Origin: Streptomyces sp. CC228A
GTDB taxonomy: Bacteria > Actinomycetota > Actinomycetes > Streptomycetales > Streptomycetaceae
Direction of reading: 5' to 3'
DNA length: 64,000 nt
NCBI RefSeq assembly: GCF_021390935.1
Contig: NZ_JAJPUI010000001.1
Coordinates: 1 to 64,000, forward strand
Part shown: piece by piece, positions 26,917 through 35,447 of the stretch
Layout: each line of letters opens with the position of its first letter
Numbering within the stretch: the stretch's first letter is position 1
Notes under the pieces: model-generated
Database searches by the model: none
Seen by the model: the letters and a program-made list of their open reading frames with translations, nothing else
What the model was told of the DNA's origin: nothing
Made by a program: the position numbers and the translations under genes

Positions 26917-27219
26917 TCAGCGGCCGGGGGTGGACCAGCCGTACGGCGTCTCCTCCTCGCGTTCGCCGCCCATTCCCGCGCCCTGCTCGCCGATGTCCTT
27001 GTAGGCCAGGCGCATCAGCTGCCGCGCGAGGTCGCTCATGGCGCGGCTCGCCGCGAGTTCGTCGCCGATCAGCGGGACGTCGGTGTCGTCCGGGTTGCAC
27101 CGCGCCGTGCCGTGGCCGGTGAGCCTGGACGAACCCGTGTCGAGGACGGCTCGCGCCTCGGTGGTGCCCTCGTCCTCCAGCAGGTCCATGTTGATCTTCC
27201 ACTCCAGCGTCCGGGTCAT
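26917..27219 (-). CDS. DUF1876 domain protein
   Basis: A 100-residue protein. The core TLEWKINMDLLEDEGTTEARAVLDTG, then TGHGTARCNPDDTDVPLIGDELAASRAMSDLARQLM, is a clear DUF1876 (dsRBD-like alpha/beta) fold, found in actinobacterial stress regulons including the DosR regulon (Rv1738 family). Rv1738 resembles ribosome hibernation factors structurally, which suggests but does not prove a ribosome-related role. It is divergent from the stress protein gene at 27523. Confidence 0.85.
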   Translation of the reverse strand: MTRTLEWKINMDLLEDEGTTEARAVLDTGSSRLTGHGTARCNPDDTDVPLIGDELAASRAMSDLARQLMRLAYKDIGEQGAGMGGEREEETPYGWSTPGR

Positions 27220-27400
27220 GGTGTGCCTCCTCGACGCGTAGGGACGGCGGCGGACGGCGGGGCGCCCGCCCTCCCTACAGGATCCACCCGCGGCGCCGCC
27301 GGGACGACCCGGGCGGCCGGCGCAGCGGGGCGCGCCGCCGCGCTCCCCGCTGCGCCGGGCGGGGGGCGCGGAACGGCCCGCGGTTTACCGGCAGGTGGCC

Positions 27401-27424
27401 GGGGAAACCGGGCCTACCGGCCCT
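27401..27424. promoter_or_regulatory. OsdR/DevR-like box, divergent promoter
   Basis: CGGGCCTACCGGCCC, preceded by GGGGAAAC, lies between the DUF1876 gene and the stress protein gene at 27523, 100-180 bases from each start. The rest of 27220-27522 is GC-rich with no other feature seen. Confidence 0.45.
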
Positions 27425-27522
27425 TCGCCCGCGGCCCGCGCGCGGGCAGGCTGGGAGCGCCCCCACCGCAGAGGGGGCACGGGATGCATACCCGTACGAC
27501 GAAACTTCACGGAGGAAGCGCC

Positions 27523-28422
27523 ATGGCGAACGAGGCCCCGACGAACCGCGCGATCGCGGTGGGCGTGGACGGCTCACCGGAGAGCCTTGCCGCCGCCGAC
27601 TGGGCGGCCCGGGAGGCCGCGCACCGCGGGCTGCCGCTGCACCTCGTGCACGCCTGGCTGTGGCAGCCCCTGGACGTGCCGCTGGCGCAGGACCGCGAGG
27701 CGGAGGCGCAGCGGGCGCAGGCGGTGCTGGACGAGGCCGTGGCAGCCGTGCGGGCCGCGCACCCCGGCGCGGCGGTGACGGCCGAGGTGGTGCAGGACAC
27801 GCCCGTCCCGGCGCTGCTGGCGGCGGCGAAGGCCGCGGAGATGCTGGTGATCGGCACGCGCGGGCACGGCGCGCTCGTCGGCTTCCTGCTCGGTTCCTAC
27901 GGCCAGCAGGTGATCGCGGCGGCGGACCGGCCGGTGGTGTCGGTGCGCGCCGCGGCGCAGGACCGGCGGCCGGCCTCGGTGCTGGACGCGGCCGAGGTCG
28001 TGGTGGGCCAGCAGGGCGGCAGGGAGGAGAGCGCGGCGGTGCTGGGCTTCGCCTTCGCGGAGGCCGCGGCCCGGGGCGTCGGTGTCCGCGCCGTACGGGC
28101 CTGGAGCCTGCCGCCGCTGTACGCGTACAGCCCGGGGTCGCTGCGGTTGGCCGACGAGGCGGGCGGACTGGAGCCGTACGAGCGCAAGGCGCTGGCGGAG
28201 GCGCTGGCCCCGTGGCGGGAGCGGTACCCGGACGTGCCGGTCACCGAGCACGTGGAGATCGGCGGCGGCGGCCAGGTGCTGCTGTCGGCGGCCGAGGGAG
28301 CGGGGCTCCTCGTGGTGGGCCGCCGGGTGCGGCACGCGCCGCTGGGACCGCGCATCGGGTCCGTGGCGCATGCGGCGCTGCACCACGCACGGTGCCCGGT
28401 CGCGGTCGTCCCCCACGACTGA
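27523..28422 (+). CDS. Tandem universal stress protein
   Basis: A 299-residue intact protein with two UspA domains. The first has VGVDGSPESLAAADWAAREAA and the ATP loop MLVIGTRGHGALVGFLLGSYGQ. The second has LLVVGRRVRHAPLGPRIGSVAHAALHHARCPVAVVPHD. Between the domains there is a short VLDAAEVVVGQQGG strand instead of the usual GxDGS, so the second domain's start is degenerate. Ribosome site GGAGGAAG precedes 27523. It is transcribed toward the DevR-like regulator gene, with a shared terminator between. Confidence 0.9.
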   Translation: MANEAPTNRAIAVGVDGSPESLAAADWAAREAAHRGLPLHLVHAWLWQPLDVPLAQDREAEAQRAQAVLDEAVAAVRAAHPGAAVTAEVVQDTPVPALLAAAKAAEMLVIGTRGHGALVGFLLGSYGQQVIAAADRPVVSVRAAAQDRRPASVLDAAEVVVGQQGGREESAAVLGFAFAEAAARGVGVRAVRAWSLPPLYAYSPGSLRLADEAGGLEPYERKALAEALAPWRERYPDVPVTEHVEIGGGGQVLLSAAEGAGLLVVGRRVRHAPLGPRIGSVAHAALHHARCPVAVVPHD

Positions 28423-28652
28423 GAGACGCCGGTGGTGCGCCCCGGGGCCGCACGGCGTCCCGGGGCGCACGCCGTCCCGGGCACGCACCGCGGGGGCGGG
28501 ACGCCCCGGGGCGCAGGCCCTCCCGGGCACCACCGCACCGGCACGGGCCGGGCCGCCGGCCGGTGCGGACCCGTGCCGCGGCCGGGCGCACGCCGACTGC
28601 GCGGGGCCCCGGCGCGACGCGCGGATGCCCGGCGCGGCGGGCAGCGGCACAC

Positions 28653-28692
28653 GGCAAAGGGGGCGGCGGCCCGCAGCCGCCGCCCCTTTGCC
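28653..28692. terminator. Bidirectional hairpin terminator
   Basis: GGCAAAGGGGGCGGCGG pairs with CCGCCGCCCCTTTGCC (one bulged G), between the convergent stress protein and DevR-like genes. The A and T tracts at the stem base would serve both directions. Confidence 0.8.
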
Positions 28693-28704
28693 GCGGCCCG
28701 TCCG

Positions 28705-29415
28705 TCAGTGCCTGCGGCCGCCCGGGTCCTGCGGGGGCCGGCCGCCGAGGGCCTGGGTGGCGATGACGGCGGCCTGCACCCGGCGCTCCACGCCGAGCTT
28801 GGCCAGCAGCCGGGAGATGTTGTTCTTCACGGTCTTCTCCGCGAGGTAGAGCCGCTTGCCGATCTCCCGGTTGGTCAGTCCCTCCCCCACCAGGGCGAGG
28901 ATCTCCCGTTCGCGGTCGGTGAGCCCGGCCAGACCGTCCGGCTGGGCCTCCTCGCGGCCGCCGCGCAGCCGGGCCATCACGCGGGCGGTGGCGCCGGGGT
29001 CCAGCATGGACTGGCCGGACGCGACCGTGCGTACCGCCTGCACGAGGTCGGTCCCGCTGATCTGCTTGAGGACGTAGCCGGACGCCCCCGCCATGATCGC
29101 GTCGAGCAGGGCCTCCTCGTCGTCGAACGAGGTGAGCATCAGGCAGGCGAGCTCCGGCATGCGGGAGCGCAGTTCCCGGCAGACGCTGACCCCGTCGCCG
29201 TCGGGCAGCCGCACGTCCAGGACGGCCACCTGGGGGCGCAGCGCGGGCACGCGCACGAGGGCCTGCTCGGCGGTGCCGGCCTCGCCGACGACGGTCAGGT
29301 CGGGTTCGGCGTCGAGCAGGTCGTGCACGCCGCGGCGCACCACCTCGTGGTCGTCGAGGAGGAACACCCTGACGGGCTCCTTGCCCTGTGCTGCGGCGCC
29401 GTGGCTGTCCGTCAT
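28705..29415 (-). CDS. DevR/OsdR-like NarL-family response regulator
   Basis: A 236-residue regulator. The receiver domain has the acidic pair DD at 21-22, the phosphoacceptor Asp67 ([13 protein letters not shown]), Thr95 and Lys117. The LuxR-type helix-turn-helix is [48 protein letters not shown], very close to that of mycobacterial DevR/DosR ([19 protein letters not shown]). It probably binds the boxes in this island. The DevS-like kinase gene lies 1.2 kb away on the same strand, separated by a PNPOx gene on the other strand, so the pair is not a simple operon. I withhold a symbol because OsdR orthology is by resemblance only. Confidence 0.9.
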   Translation of the reverse strand: MTDSHGAAAQGKEPVRVFLLDDHEVVRRGVHDLLDAEPDLTVVGEAGTAEQALVRVPALRPQVAVLDVRLPDGDGVSVCRELRSRMPELACLMLTSFDDEEALLDAIMAGASGYVLKQISGTDLVQAVRTVASGQSMLDPGATARVMARLRGGREEAQPDGLAGLTDREREILALVGEGLTNREIGKRLYLAEKTVKNNISRLLAKLGVERRVQAAVIATQALGGRPPQDPGGRRH

Positions 29416-29491
29416 CCCACTCTCACTTCATGGTCGCGAGGTGCCGCGGTGCACGGCACGCCTCGATCGTGCCCCGGTCGGTGCCGTCCGG

Positions 29492-29510
29492 CCAGGGCCG
29501 GATGGCCCTC
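29492..29510. promoter_or_regulatory. OsdR/DevR-like box 1, regulator/PNPOx region
   Basis: CCAGGGCCGGATGGCCCTC is nearly palindromic. It lies 77 bases upstream of the response regulator start and 110 upstream of the PNPOx start, allowing autoregulation. Confidence 0.5.
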
Positions 29511-29542
29511 TCGGCGGGTTCCGGCCCGGATGCGGGCCGCGA

Positions 29543-29561
29543 AGGGTCCGTTCGGCCCTGG
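29543..29561. promoter_or_regulatory. OsdR/DevR-like box 2, regulator/PNPOx region
   Basis: AGGGTCCGTTCGGCCCTGG matches the box in reverse orientation, 59 bases upstream of the PNPOx gene start. Confidence 0.58.
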
Positions 29562-29619
29562 TCCGGGCTGCGGCGGCCCGGGGAGGCTGGGATGTCCGGT
29601 CGATCAGAGGGTGTTGCAG

Positions 29620-30138
29620 ATGAACCACGAGGCCGTACGGCAGCCGGCGGCGGACCGCCGTGACGCCGCGGCGCCGCGCCGCATGAGGCAACTGAGCCGC
29701 GAGGAGGCGCTGCGGCTGCTGGGGTCGGTGTCGCTGGGCCGGATCGTCTTCACCCAGCAGGCGCTGCCGGCGATCCGCCCGGTGAACCATCTGGTGGACG
29801 GCGAGGATGTCGTCGTCCGGCTCCACGACGGCGCGACGCTGGCGTCGATCGCGGCGCCGGCGGGGTCGCCGGGCATCGTCGTCGCGTACGAGGCCGATGT
29901 CATCGACCCGGACACGCACCTGGGCTGGAGCGTGGTCGTCACCGGCTACGCGGGGCTGGTCGCCGACTCCGCGGAACGCAGCCGGTACGAGGCGCTGCTG
30001 CGGCCCTGGGTGGCGTCGCAGGGCACGATGAGCCATGCGCTGCGCATCCGGCCCGATCTGGTGACGGGTTTCCGGCTGACGGTCGCGGACGCGCGCGCCG
30101 GCGACGGGGCCGCGCCGCGGTCGTCCCCGGCGGGCTGA
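29620..30138 (+). CDS. Pyridoxamine 5'-phosphate oxidase-fold flavin protein
   Basis: A 172-residue split-barrel protein: LSREEALRLLGSVSLGRIVFTQQALPAIRPVNHLVDGEDVVVRLHDG, then GIVVAYEADVIDPDTHLGWSVVVTGYAGLV. This is the short PNPOx type that binds FMN or F420 and whose substrate is usually unknown. Similar proteins (Rv3129, Rv2004c region) belong to the DosR regulon. It sits divergent from the response regulator with two boxes between. The start at 29620 follows AGAGGG. Confidence 0.86.
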   Translation: MNHEAVRQPAADRRDAAAPRRMRQLSREEALRLLGSVSLGRIVFTQQALPAIRPVNHLVDGEDVVVRLHDGATLASIAAPAGSPGIVVAYEADVIDPDTHLGWSVVVTGYAGLVADSAERSRYEALLRPWVASQGTMSHALRIRPDLVTGFRLTVADARAGDGAAPRSSPAG

Positions 30139-30633
30139 GCGCCCCGCGCCCTCCGGGCCCCGTACGACGGGCGGGCGTCCCGCGCCCTCCCGGTCGCTCA
30201 CGACCCGGCCGGGCCCTTCGTCTCCCGCCATCGCGGACGGCGGGGCCGTGCCTTCCGGCCCTGCGGGTCACCTGCGCGGTTGGCCTGCGGCGGGCCGAGC
30301 CCTTCCGACCGCGTCCGGAGCCCTCCGGCGGATCGCGTCCCTCCGCGCGTCCGGAGCCGTCCGGCAGGGCGCGCCCCTCCGCCCCCCGCGGCCCCGTACG
30401 GCCGTACGGGGCGGATCGCGCCCCTCCGCTTCCGGAGCCGTCCGGCAGGTCGTGTCCCTCCGCTTCCGGAGCCGTCCGGCAGAGCGCGCCCCTCCGCTTC
30501 CGGACTCCTCCGGCAGGTCGCGTCCCTCCGTCTCCCCCGGCACGTACGGCCGTACGACGGATCGCGCCCTGCCGCTCCCCGCTGGTCGCGTACGGCCGCG
30601 CCTCCCTCACCCTTCGGTCCGCGTGCGGCGCGC
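30139..30633. repeat. Convergent intergenic region with a repeated stem-loop array
   Basis: Between about 30290 and 30600 a unit close to CCCTCCGCTTCCGGAGCCG, then TCCGGCAG, recurs every 33-36 bases, about five times. Each copy contains the inverted repeat CCGGA-4-TCCGG, so the transcript would form a string of small hairpins. Two further palindromes, GTACGGCCGTAC, lie near 30404 and 30545. No frame here has coding character. It lies downstream of both the PNPOx and the kinase gene, so it may act as a terminator or RNA-processing array. Confidence 0.65.
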
Positions 30634-32379
30634 TCACGCCTCCCGGTTGAGCGGGGCGCGCCAGGTGATCCGGCTGCCGCCTTCCGCGGGGCGGGTGATC
30701 TCCATGGTGCCGCCGACGCTCAGGGCCCGTTCGGTCAGGTTGCCGAGTCCGCTGCGGCGGCCCTCCTCGGGGATGCCCCGGCCGTCGTCCGCGACGGTGA
30801 GCACCACCTCGACGGGGGTGGCCTGGAGGGTCGCCTCCAGGCGGGTGGCGCGGGCGTGCCGTGCGGCGTTGCTGAGCAGTTCGGTCAGCGCGGCCACCAG
30901 GTGGTCGGCGACCTGCGGGGGCACGTCCGTGTCGAGGAGGCCCTCCATGCTGAGCCGGGGCGGGAAGCCGAGGGTCGTGGCGGCCTCGCCGACGGCGCGG
31001 GCGACACGGGCGCGCAGGCTCGGCCCGGCATCCTCGTCGCGGGCGCGCAGGCCGAAGATGGTCGAGCGGATGATCTTGATGGTCTCGTCCAGGTCGCCCA
31101 CGGCCCGGGCGACGCGTTCTGCGGCGCCGGGGTTCTCGACCAGGCGGGCCGCGCTCTGCAGGGTCATGCCGGTGGCGAAGAGCCGCTGGATGGCGAGGTC
31201 GTGCAGGTCCCTGGCGATGCGGTCGCGGTCCTCCAGCAGCGCCAGCTGCTCGGCGTCGCGGCGCCGCTCGGCCAGTTCGAGTGCCACGGCCGCCTGGCCC
31301 GCGAAAGCGAGGAGCGGGCCGAGCTCGCCGTCCGTGAAGACCGGCTCGGTGTCGGCGCGGGCGAGCAGCAGCACACCCCGGACGTTCTCGGCGCCGGTGC
31401 CGAGCGGCACGGCCACGGCGGGGCCGAGGCCGTCGAAGCGGCGGGGGCCGGCGTTGTACCGGTCGTCCTTGGGGAGGTCGGGGGTCACTGCGGGGGTGCC
31501 CGCGGTGTAGGCGGCACCGGACAGGGTGCCCTCGACGGGCACGACGAGGCCGCTGCGGGCGTCCTCCTCGCTGCCCATGGCGAGTTCGACGGCCAGGCCG
31601 GCGGTGCCGGGGACGGGCACGGACACCTCGGCGAGCGCGGCGCCGGTGATCTCCCGGGCGCGGCGGGCAATGAGTTCGAGGACGTCGAGGCGGGCGCTGC
31701 CGGAGAGGAGGCTGCGGGTGATCTCGGCGTTGGCCTCCAGCCAGCGGCGCTGCCGCTGGGAGCTCTCGTACAGCCGGGCGTTGTCGATGGCGACGCCGGC
31801 GGCGACGGACAGGGTGGTGATGATGCCCTCGTCCTCGGCGTCGAACTCCTGCCCGCCGTGCTTGTCGGTGAGGTAGAGATTTCCGAAGACCTCGTCGCGG
31901 ACCCGGATGGGCACGCCGAGGAAGGTCCTCATCGGCGGGTGGTTCGCGGGGAAGCCGTACGAGTGGGGGTGGCTGTGGATGTCGGAGGTGCGCAGCGGCT
32001 CCGGCCGCCGGATGATCTCGCCGAGCAGACCGTGCCCGGAGGGCAGGGGGCCGATCCGGGCGGCCTCCTCGTCGGTCAGCCCGACGGTGAGGAACCGCGA
32101 CAGGGTGCGCCCGTCGGGCCCGATGACGCCGAGCGCGGCGTAGCGGGCGTCGACGAGGAGCGCGGCGGCTTCGACGATGCGCTTGAGGACCTGCGTGAGG
32201 TCGAGTTCCCGGCCGACGGAGACGACGGCCTCCAGCAGGCTGTGGACCCGGTCGCGGGTGCCTCGGGCGGCGTTGATGCGGGCCTGGAGCTCTTCCAGCA
32301 GTTCGTCGAGCCGCATCTGCGGCATCCGCGACAGGGCCTCCTCGGCTCCCACGGGCCGCCTCCTCACTTCCGTGCTCAC
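30634..32379 (-). CDS. DevS/OsdK-like GAF-GAF sensor histidine kinase
   Basis: A 581-residue soluble kinase. GAF-A (about residues 63-205) contains YGFPANHPPMRTFLGVPIRVRDEVFGNLYLTDK, nearly the DevS/DosS heme-GAF sequence; a His in this stretch is a plausible heme ligand. GAF-B spans about 225-375. HisKA_3 has DRIARDLHDLAIQRLF with the phosphoacceptor His393; the ATPase domain has ELLSNAARHA and DDGRGI. In Mycobacterium such kinases sense O2, NO and CO or redox state. It should signal to the response regulator at 28705. The GTG start at 32379 lacks a strong ribosome site. Confidence 0.9.
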   Translation of the reverse strand: MSTEVRRRPVGAEEALSRMPQMRLDELLEELQARINAARGTRDRVHSLLEAVVSVGRELDLTQVLKRIVEAAALLVDARYAALGVIGPDGRTLSRFLTVGLTDEEAARIGPLPSGHGLLGEIIRRPEPLRTSDIHSHPHSYGFPANHPPMRTFLGVPIRVRDEVFGNLYLTDKHGGQEFDAEDEGIITTLSVAAGVAIDNARLYESSQRQRRWLEANAEITRSLLSGSARLDVLELIARRAREITGAALAEVSVPVPGTAGLAVELAMGSEEDARSGLVVPVEGTLSGAAYTAGTPAVTPDLPKDDRYNAGPRRFDGLGPAVAVPLGTGAENVRGVLLLARADTEPVFTDGELGPLLAFAGQAAVALELAERRRDAEQLALLEDRDRIARDLHDLAIQRLFATGMTLQSAARLVENPGAAERVARAVGDLDETIKIIRSTIFGLRARDEDAGPSLRARVARAVGEAATTLGFPPRLSMEGLLDTDVPPQVADHLVAALTELLSNAARHARATRLEATLQATPVEVVLTVADDGRGIPEEGRRSGLGNLTERALSVGGTMEITRPAEGGSRITWRAPLNREA

Positions 32380-32449
32380 CCGGTCGGCTTACGTCGGCCA
32401 GGGTATCCGCACGCCGCCCCGGCACGGGGCGGGCCGCGGAAGGCGGCGG

Positions 32450-32466
32450 CAGGGCCGGTCGGTCGC
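32450..32466. promoter_or_regulatory. Possible OsdR/DevR-like box, kinase/PPDK region
   Basis: CAGGGCCGGTCGGTCGC resembles the box at 25061. It is 71 bases upstream of the kinase start and 154 upstream of the PPDK start. Confidence 0.42.
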
Positions 32467-32619
32467 GGCGGCGGGGCCCTGCGGGCCTGCCGCGGGCGGG
32501 CGGCGGCGGGCGAGGCTGGTTCGGGCGGCAGGACACGCCGCGGGGGCCGGGCGGTGGCACGCTGGTCGTGAAGGCACCGCCGCCGATCCTCCCGTACGAG
32601 GAAGCGAGGACGCACTGCC

Positions 32620-35319
32620 ATGGTCCGCTATGTGTACGACTTCTCCGAAGGCGGCCGGGACCGGGCCGACCTGCTGGGAGGCAAGGGCGCGAACCTCGCC
32701 GAGATGATGCGGATGGGCCTGCCGGTGCCGCCCGGCTTCACGGTGACCACGGAGGCGTGCCGGGTGTACCTGGCGACCGGCGCGCCGCCCCCGGAGCTGG
32801 ACGGGGAGATCGCGGCGCACCTGGAGCGCCTGGAGCAGGCCGCGGGGCGGCGGCTCGGGCAGGTTGACGACCCGCTGCTGCTGTCGGTGCGGTCGGGGGC
32901 GCGGTATTCGATGCCGGGCATGATGGAGACGATCCTCGACATCGGGCTGAACGACCTGTCGGTGCTCGGGCTGGCGAAGACGCCGGAGCGGGAGCGGTTC
33001 GCCTGGGACTCCTACCGCCGGCTCGTACAGATGTTCGGCACGACGGTGATGGGGGTGGACGGTGCCCTGTTCGAGGAGGTGCTGACGCGGATCGAGCACC
33101 AGCACCACGTGGCGGACGAGGCGCACCTCGACGCCTGCGACCTGATCAGGACGGTGGAGACGTTCAAGGACATCGTCAGGGAGCGGACCGGGGAGGACTT
33201 CCCGCAGGACCCGCACGAGCAGCTGCGCCGGGCGGTGCTCGCGGTGTTCGGCTCGTGGAACGCCGAGCGGGCCCGTGTCTACCGCCGCCGGGAGCACATC
33301 CCCGACGACCTGGGGACCGCGGTGAACATCCAGACCATGGTGTTCGGCAACCGCGGCGCCGACTCCGGCAGCGGTGTGGCCTTCACCCGGGACCCGGCGA
33401 CGGGCCGCCCCGGCGTGTACGGCGACTACCTCGCGAACGCGCAGGGCGAGGACGTGGTGTCGGGCACGCGCGACGCGGTGCCCCTGGAGGAGCTGCGGCG
33501 CCTCGACCCCGCCTCGTACGAGGAGCTGTGCGGGCACATGCGTCGGCTGGAGGAGCACTACCGCGACCTGTGCGACATCGAGTTCACCATCGAGCAGGGC
33601 CGGCTGTGGATGCTCCAGACCCGCGTCGGCAAGCGCACCGCGCAGGCGGCGTTCGGGATCGCGGGGCAGCTCGTCGACGAGGGGCGCATCAGCCTGGACG
33701 AGGCGCTGGCGCGGGTGAGCGGGGAAGGCCTGGCGCGGCTGATGTTCCCGCGGTTCGACACGTCGGGCGCCGGCGAGCCGGTGGCCCGCGGGGTGGCGGC
33801 CTCGCCGGGGGCGGCCGTGGGGGCGGCGGTGTTCACCTCCGCGGAGGCGGTGCGGCGGGCGGCGGCCGGCGAACGCGTGGTCCTGGTGCGGCCGGAGACC
33901 ACGCCCGACGACCTGCCCGGCATGGTGGCGGCGCAGGCGGTGCTGACCAGTCGGGGCGGCAAGACGAGCCACGCGGCGGTGGTGGCCCGCGGCATGGGGA
34001 AGGTGTGCGTGTGCGGCGCCGAGGCCCTGTCGGTGGACGTGCCGGGGAGGCGCTGCACCGTCGGGGACGTCACCGTCGAGGAGGGCCAGGTGGTGTCCGT
34101 CGACGGCTCGGAGGGCCGGGTGTACCTGGGCGCGGTGCCGCTGGTGGACTCCGTGGTGATGCGGTACTTCGAGGAGGGCGGGCGCCCGGGTCCGGGCGCC
34201 GAGCAGGTCGTGCGGGACGTGCACCGGCTGCTGGAGCGGGCGGACTCGCTGCGGCGCCTGGAGGTGCGGGCGAACGCCGACACCCCGGAGGACGCGGCGC
34301 GGGCGCGGCGGTTCGGCGCGGTGGGCATCGGGCTGTGCCGCACCGAGCACATGTTCCTCGGTGAGCGGAGCCGCCATGTGGAGGCGATGATCCTGGCGGC
34401 GGACGACGCGGAGCGGGAGGCGGCCCTGGCGGCGCTGCTGCCGCTCCAGCGGGGCGACTTCACCGGCATCCTGGAGGCGATGGACGGGCTGCCGGTGACG
34501 ATCCGGCTGCTGGACCCGCCGCTGCACGAGTTCCTGCCGGACCGCACGGAGCTGGCGGTGCGGGTGGCGCGGGCGGAGGCGTCGGGGCGTGAACCCGACC
34601 CCCGGGACGTGGCGCTGCTGGCGGCGGTCACCCGGATGCGGGAGCAGAACCCGATGCTGGGCCTGCGCGGGGTGCGGCTCGGACTGGTCGTACCGGGCCT
34701 GGTGGCGATGCAGGTGCGGGCGGTCGCCGAGGCGGTCGTCGGGCGGCTGCGCGCCGGCGGTGCGCCCCGCGCCCAGATCATGGTGCCGCTGGTGGGCGAT
34801 GTGGCGGAGCTCCACCTGGTGCGGGACGAGGTCGAGCGGGTGCTGGCGCAGGTCTCCGAGGAGACCGGGGTGCGCGTGGAGTGCCCGGTGGGCACGATGA
34901 TCGAGCTGCCGCGGGCGGCGCTGACGGCGGGCCGCATCGCGCGGGACGCGGACTTCTTCTCGTTCGGTACGAACGACCTGACGCAGACCACATGGGGCTT
35001 CTCGCGGGACGACGTGGAGGCCGCGTTCTTCCCCGCGTACCTGGAGCGCGGCGTCTTCGAGGCGTCGCCGTTCGAGTCGCTCGACCGGGAGGGCGTGGGC
35101 CGCCTGGTCGAACTGGCCGTGGCGGAGGGCCGGGAGGCGCGCCCGGACCTGGAGGTCGGCGTGTGCGGCGAGCACGGCGGCGACCCGGAGTCGGTGCACT
35201 TCTTCCACGCCGCCGACCTGGACTACGTGTCGTGCTCGCCGTTCCGCGTCCCGGTGGCCCGGCTGGAGGCGGGCCGCGCGACGCTGCGGGGCCCGGCGGA
35301 CGGCGACGCCGCCCGCTGA
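32620..35319 (+). CDS. ppdK: Pyruvate, phosphate dikinase
   Basis: An 899-residue enzyme interconverting pyruvate, ATP and phosphate with phosphoenolpyruvate, AMP and pyrophosphate. The N-terminal ATP-grasp half begins YDFSEGGRDRADLLGGKGANLAEM and holds SVRSGARYSMPGMMETIL. The swivelling domain has GGKTSHAAVVARGMG with the phosphorylated His451. The C-terminal barrel has FGTNDLTQTTWGFSRDD and GVCGEHGGDP with catalytic Cys849. Length and motifs are complete. It is divergent from the sensor kinase gene within the dormancy island; a Streptomyces OsdR-type cluster also carries PPDK. A role in pyrophosphate-based metabolism under energy limitation is inferred. Confidence 0.95.
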   Translation: MVRYVYDFSEGGRDRADLLGGKGANLAEMMRMGLPVPPGFTVTTEACRVYLATGAPPPELDGEIAAHLERLEQAAGRRLGQVDDPLLLSVRSGARYSMPGMMETILDIGLNDLSVLGLAKTPERERFAWDSYRRLVQMFGTTVMGVDGALFEEVLTRIEHQHHVADEAHLDACDLIRTVETFKDIVRERTGEDFPQDPHEQLRRAVLAVFGSWNAERARVYRRREHIPDDLGTAVNIQTMVFGNRGADSGSGVAFTRDPATGRPGVYGDYLANAQGEDVVSGTRDAVPLEELRRLDPASYEELCGHMRRLEEHYRDLCDIEFTIEQGRLWMLQTRVGKRTAQAAFGIAGQLVDEGRISLDEALARVSGEGLARLMFPRFDTSGAGEPVARGVAASPGAAVGAAVFTSAEAVRRAAAGERVVLVRPETTPDDLPGMVAAQAVLTSRGGKTSHAAVVARGMGKVCVCGAEALSVDVPGRRCTVGDVTVEEGQVVSVDGSEGRVYLGAVPLVDSVVMRYFEEGGRPGPGAEQVVRDVHRLLERADSLRRLEVRANADTPEDAARARRFGAVGIGLCRTEHMFLGERSRHVEAMILAADDAEREAALAALLPLQRGDFTGILEAMDGLPVTIRLLDPPLHEFLPDRTELAVRVARAEASGREPDPRDVALLAAVTRMREQNPMLGLRGVRLGLVVPGLVAMQVRAVAEAVVGRLRAGGAPRAQIMVPLVGDVAELHLVRDEVERVLAQVSEETGVRVECPVGTMIELPRAALTAGRIARDADFFSFGTNDLTQTTWGFSRDDVEAAFFPAYLERGVFEASPFESLDREGVGRLVELAVAEGREARPDLEVGVCGEHGGDPESVHFFHAADLDYVSCSPFRVPVARLEAGRATLRGPADGDAAR

Positions 35320-35385
35320 GCCCGGGAGCGCCGCCGGTCCGCGGCGGGACACGACGGGACACCGGTCCGCGGCGGGGCGGCCGCC

Positions 35386-35447
35386 CGCTACGGCAGCGGG
35401 GTGCCGGTCCGCGGCGGGACACCGGTCCGCTACGGCAGCGGGGTGCC
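35386..35447. repeat. Duplicated 3' end of the SDR gene
   Basis: CCGCTACGGCAGCGGGGTGCC occurs at about 35386-35406 and again at 35427-35447, where it encodes the C-terminus and stop of the SDR. GGTCCGCGGCGGGACAC-like units lie between and to the left. The pattern suggests a small tandem duplication of the gene's tail. Confidence 0.65.

Noticed and set aside
30290..30600. The regularly spaced repeats considered as a CRISPR array
   Set aside because: Units are contiguous with no unique spacers, copies are imperfect, and no cas gene is present.
30280..32571. A 763-codon plus-strand frame opposite the sensor kinase
   Set aside because: Composition is that of an antisense shadow; the DevS-like kinase on the other strand is unmistakable.
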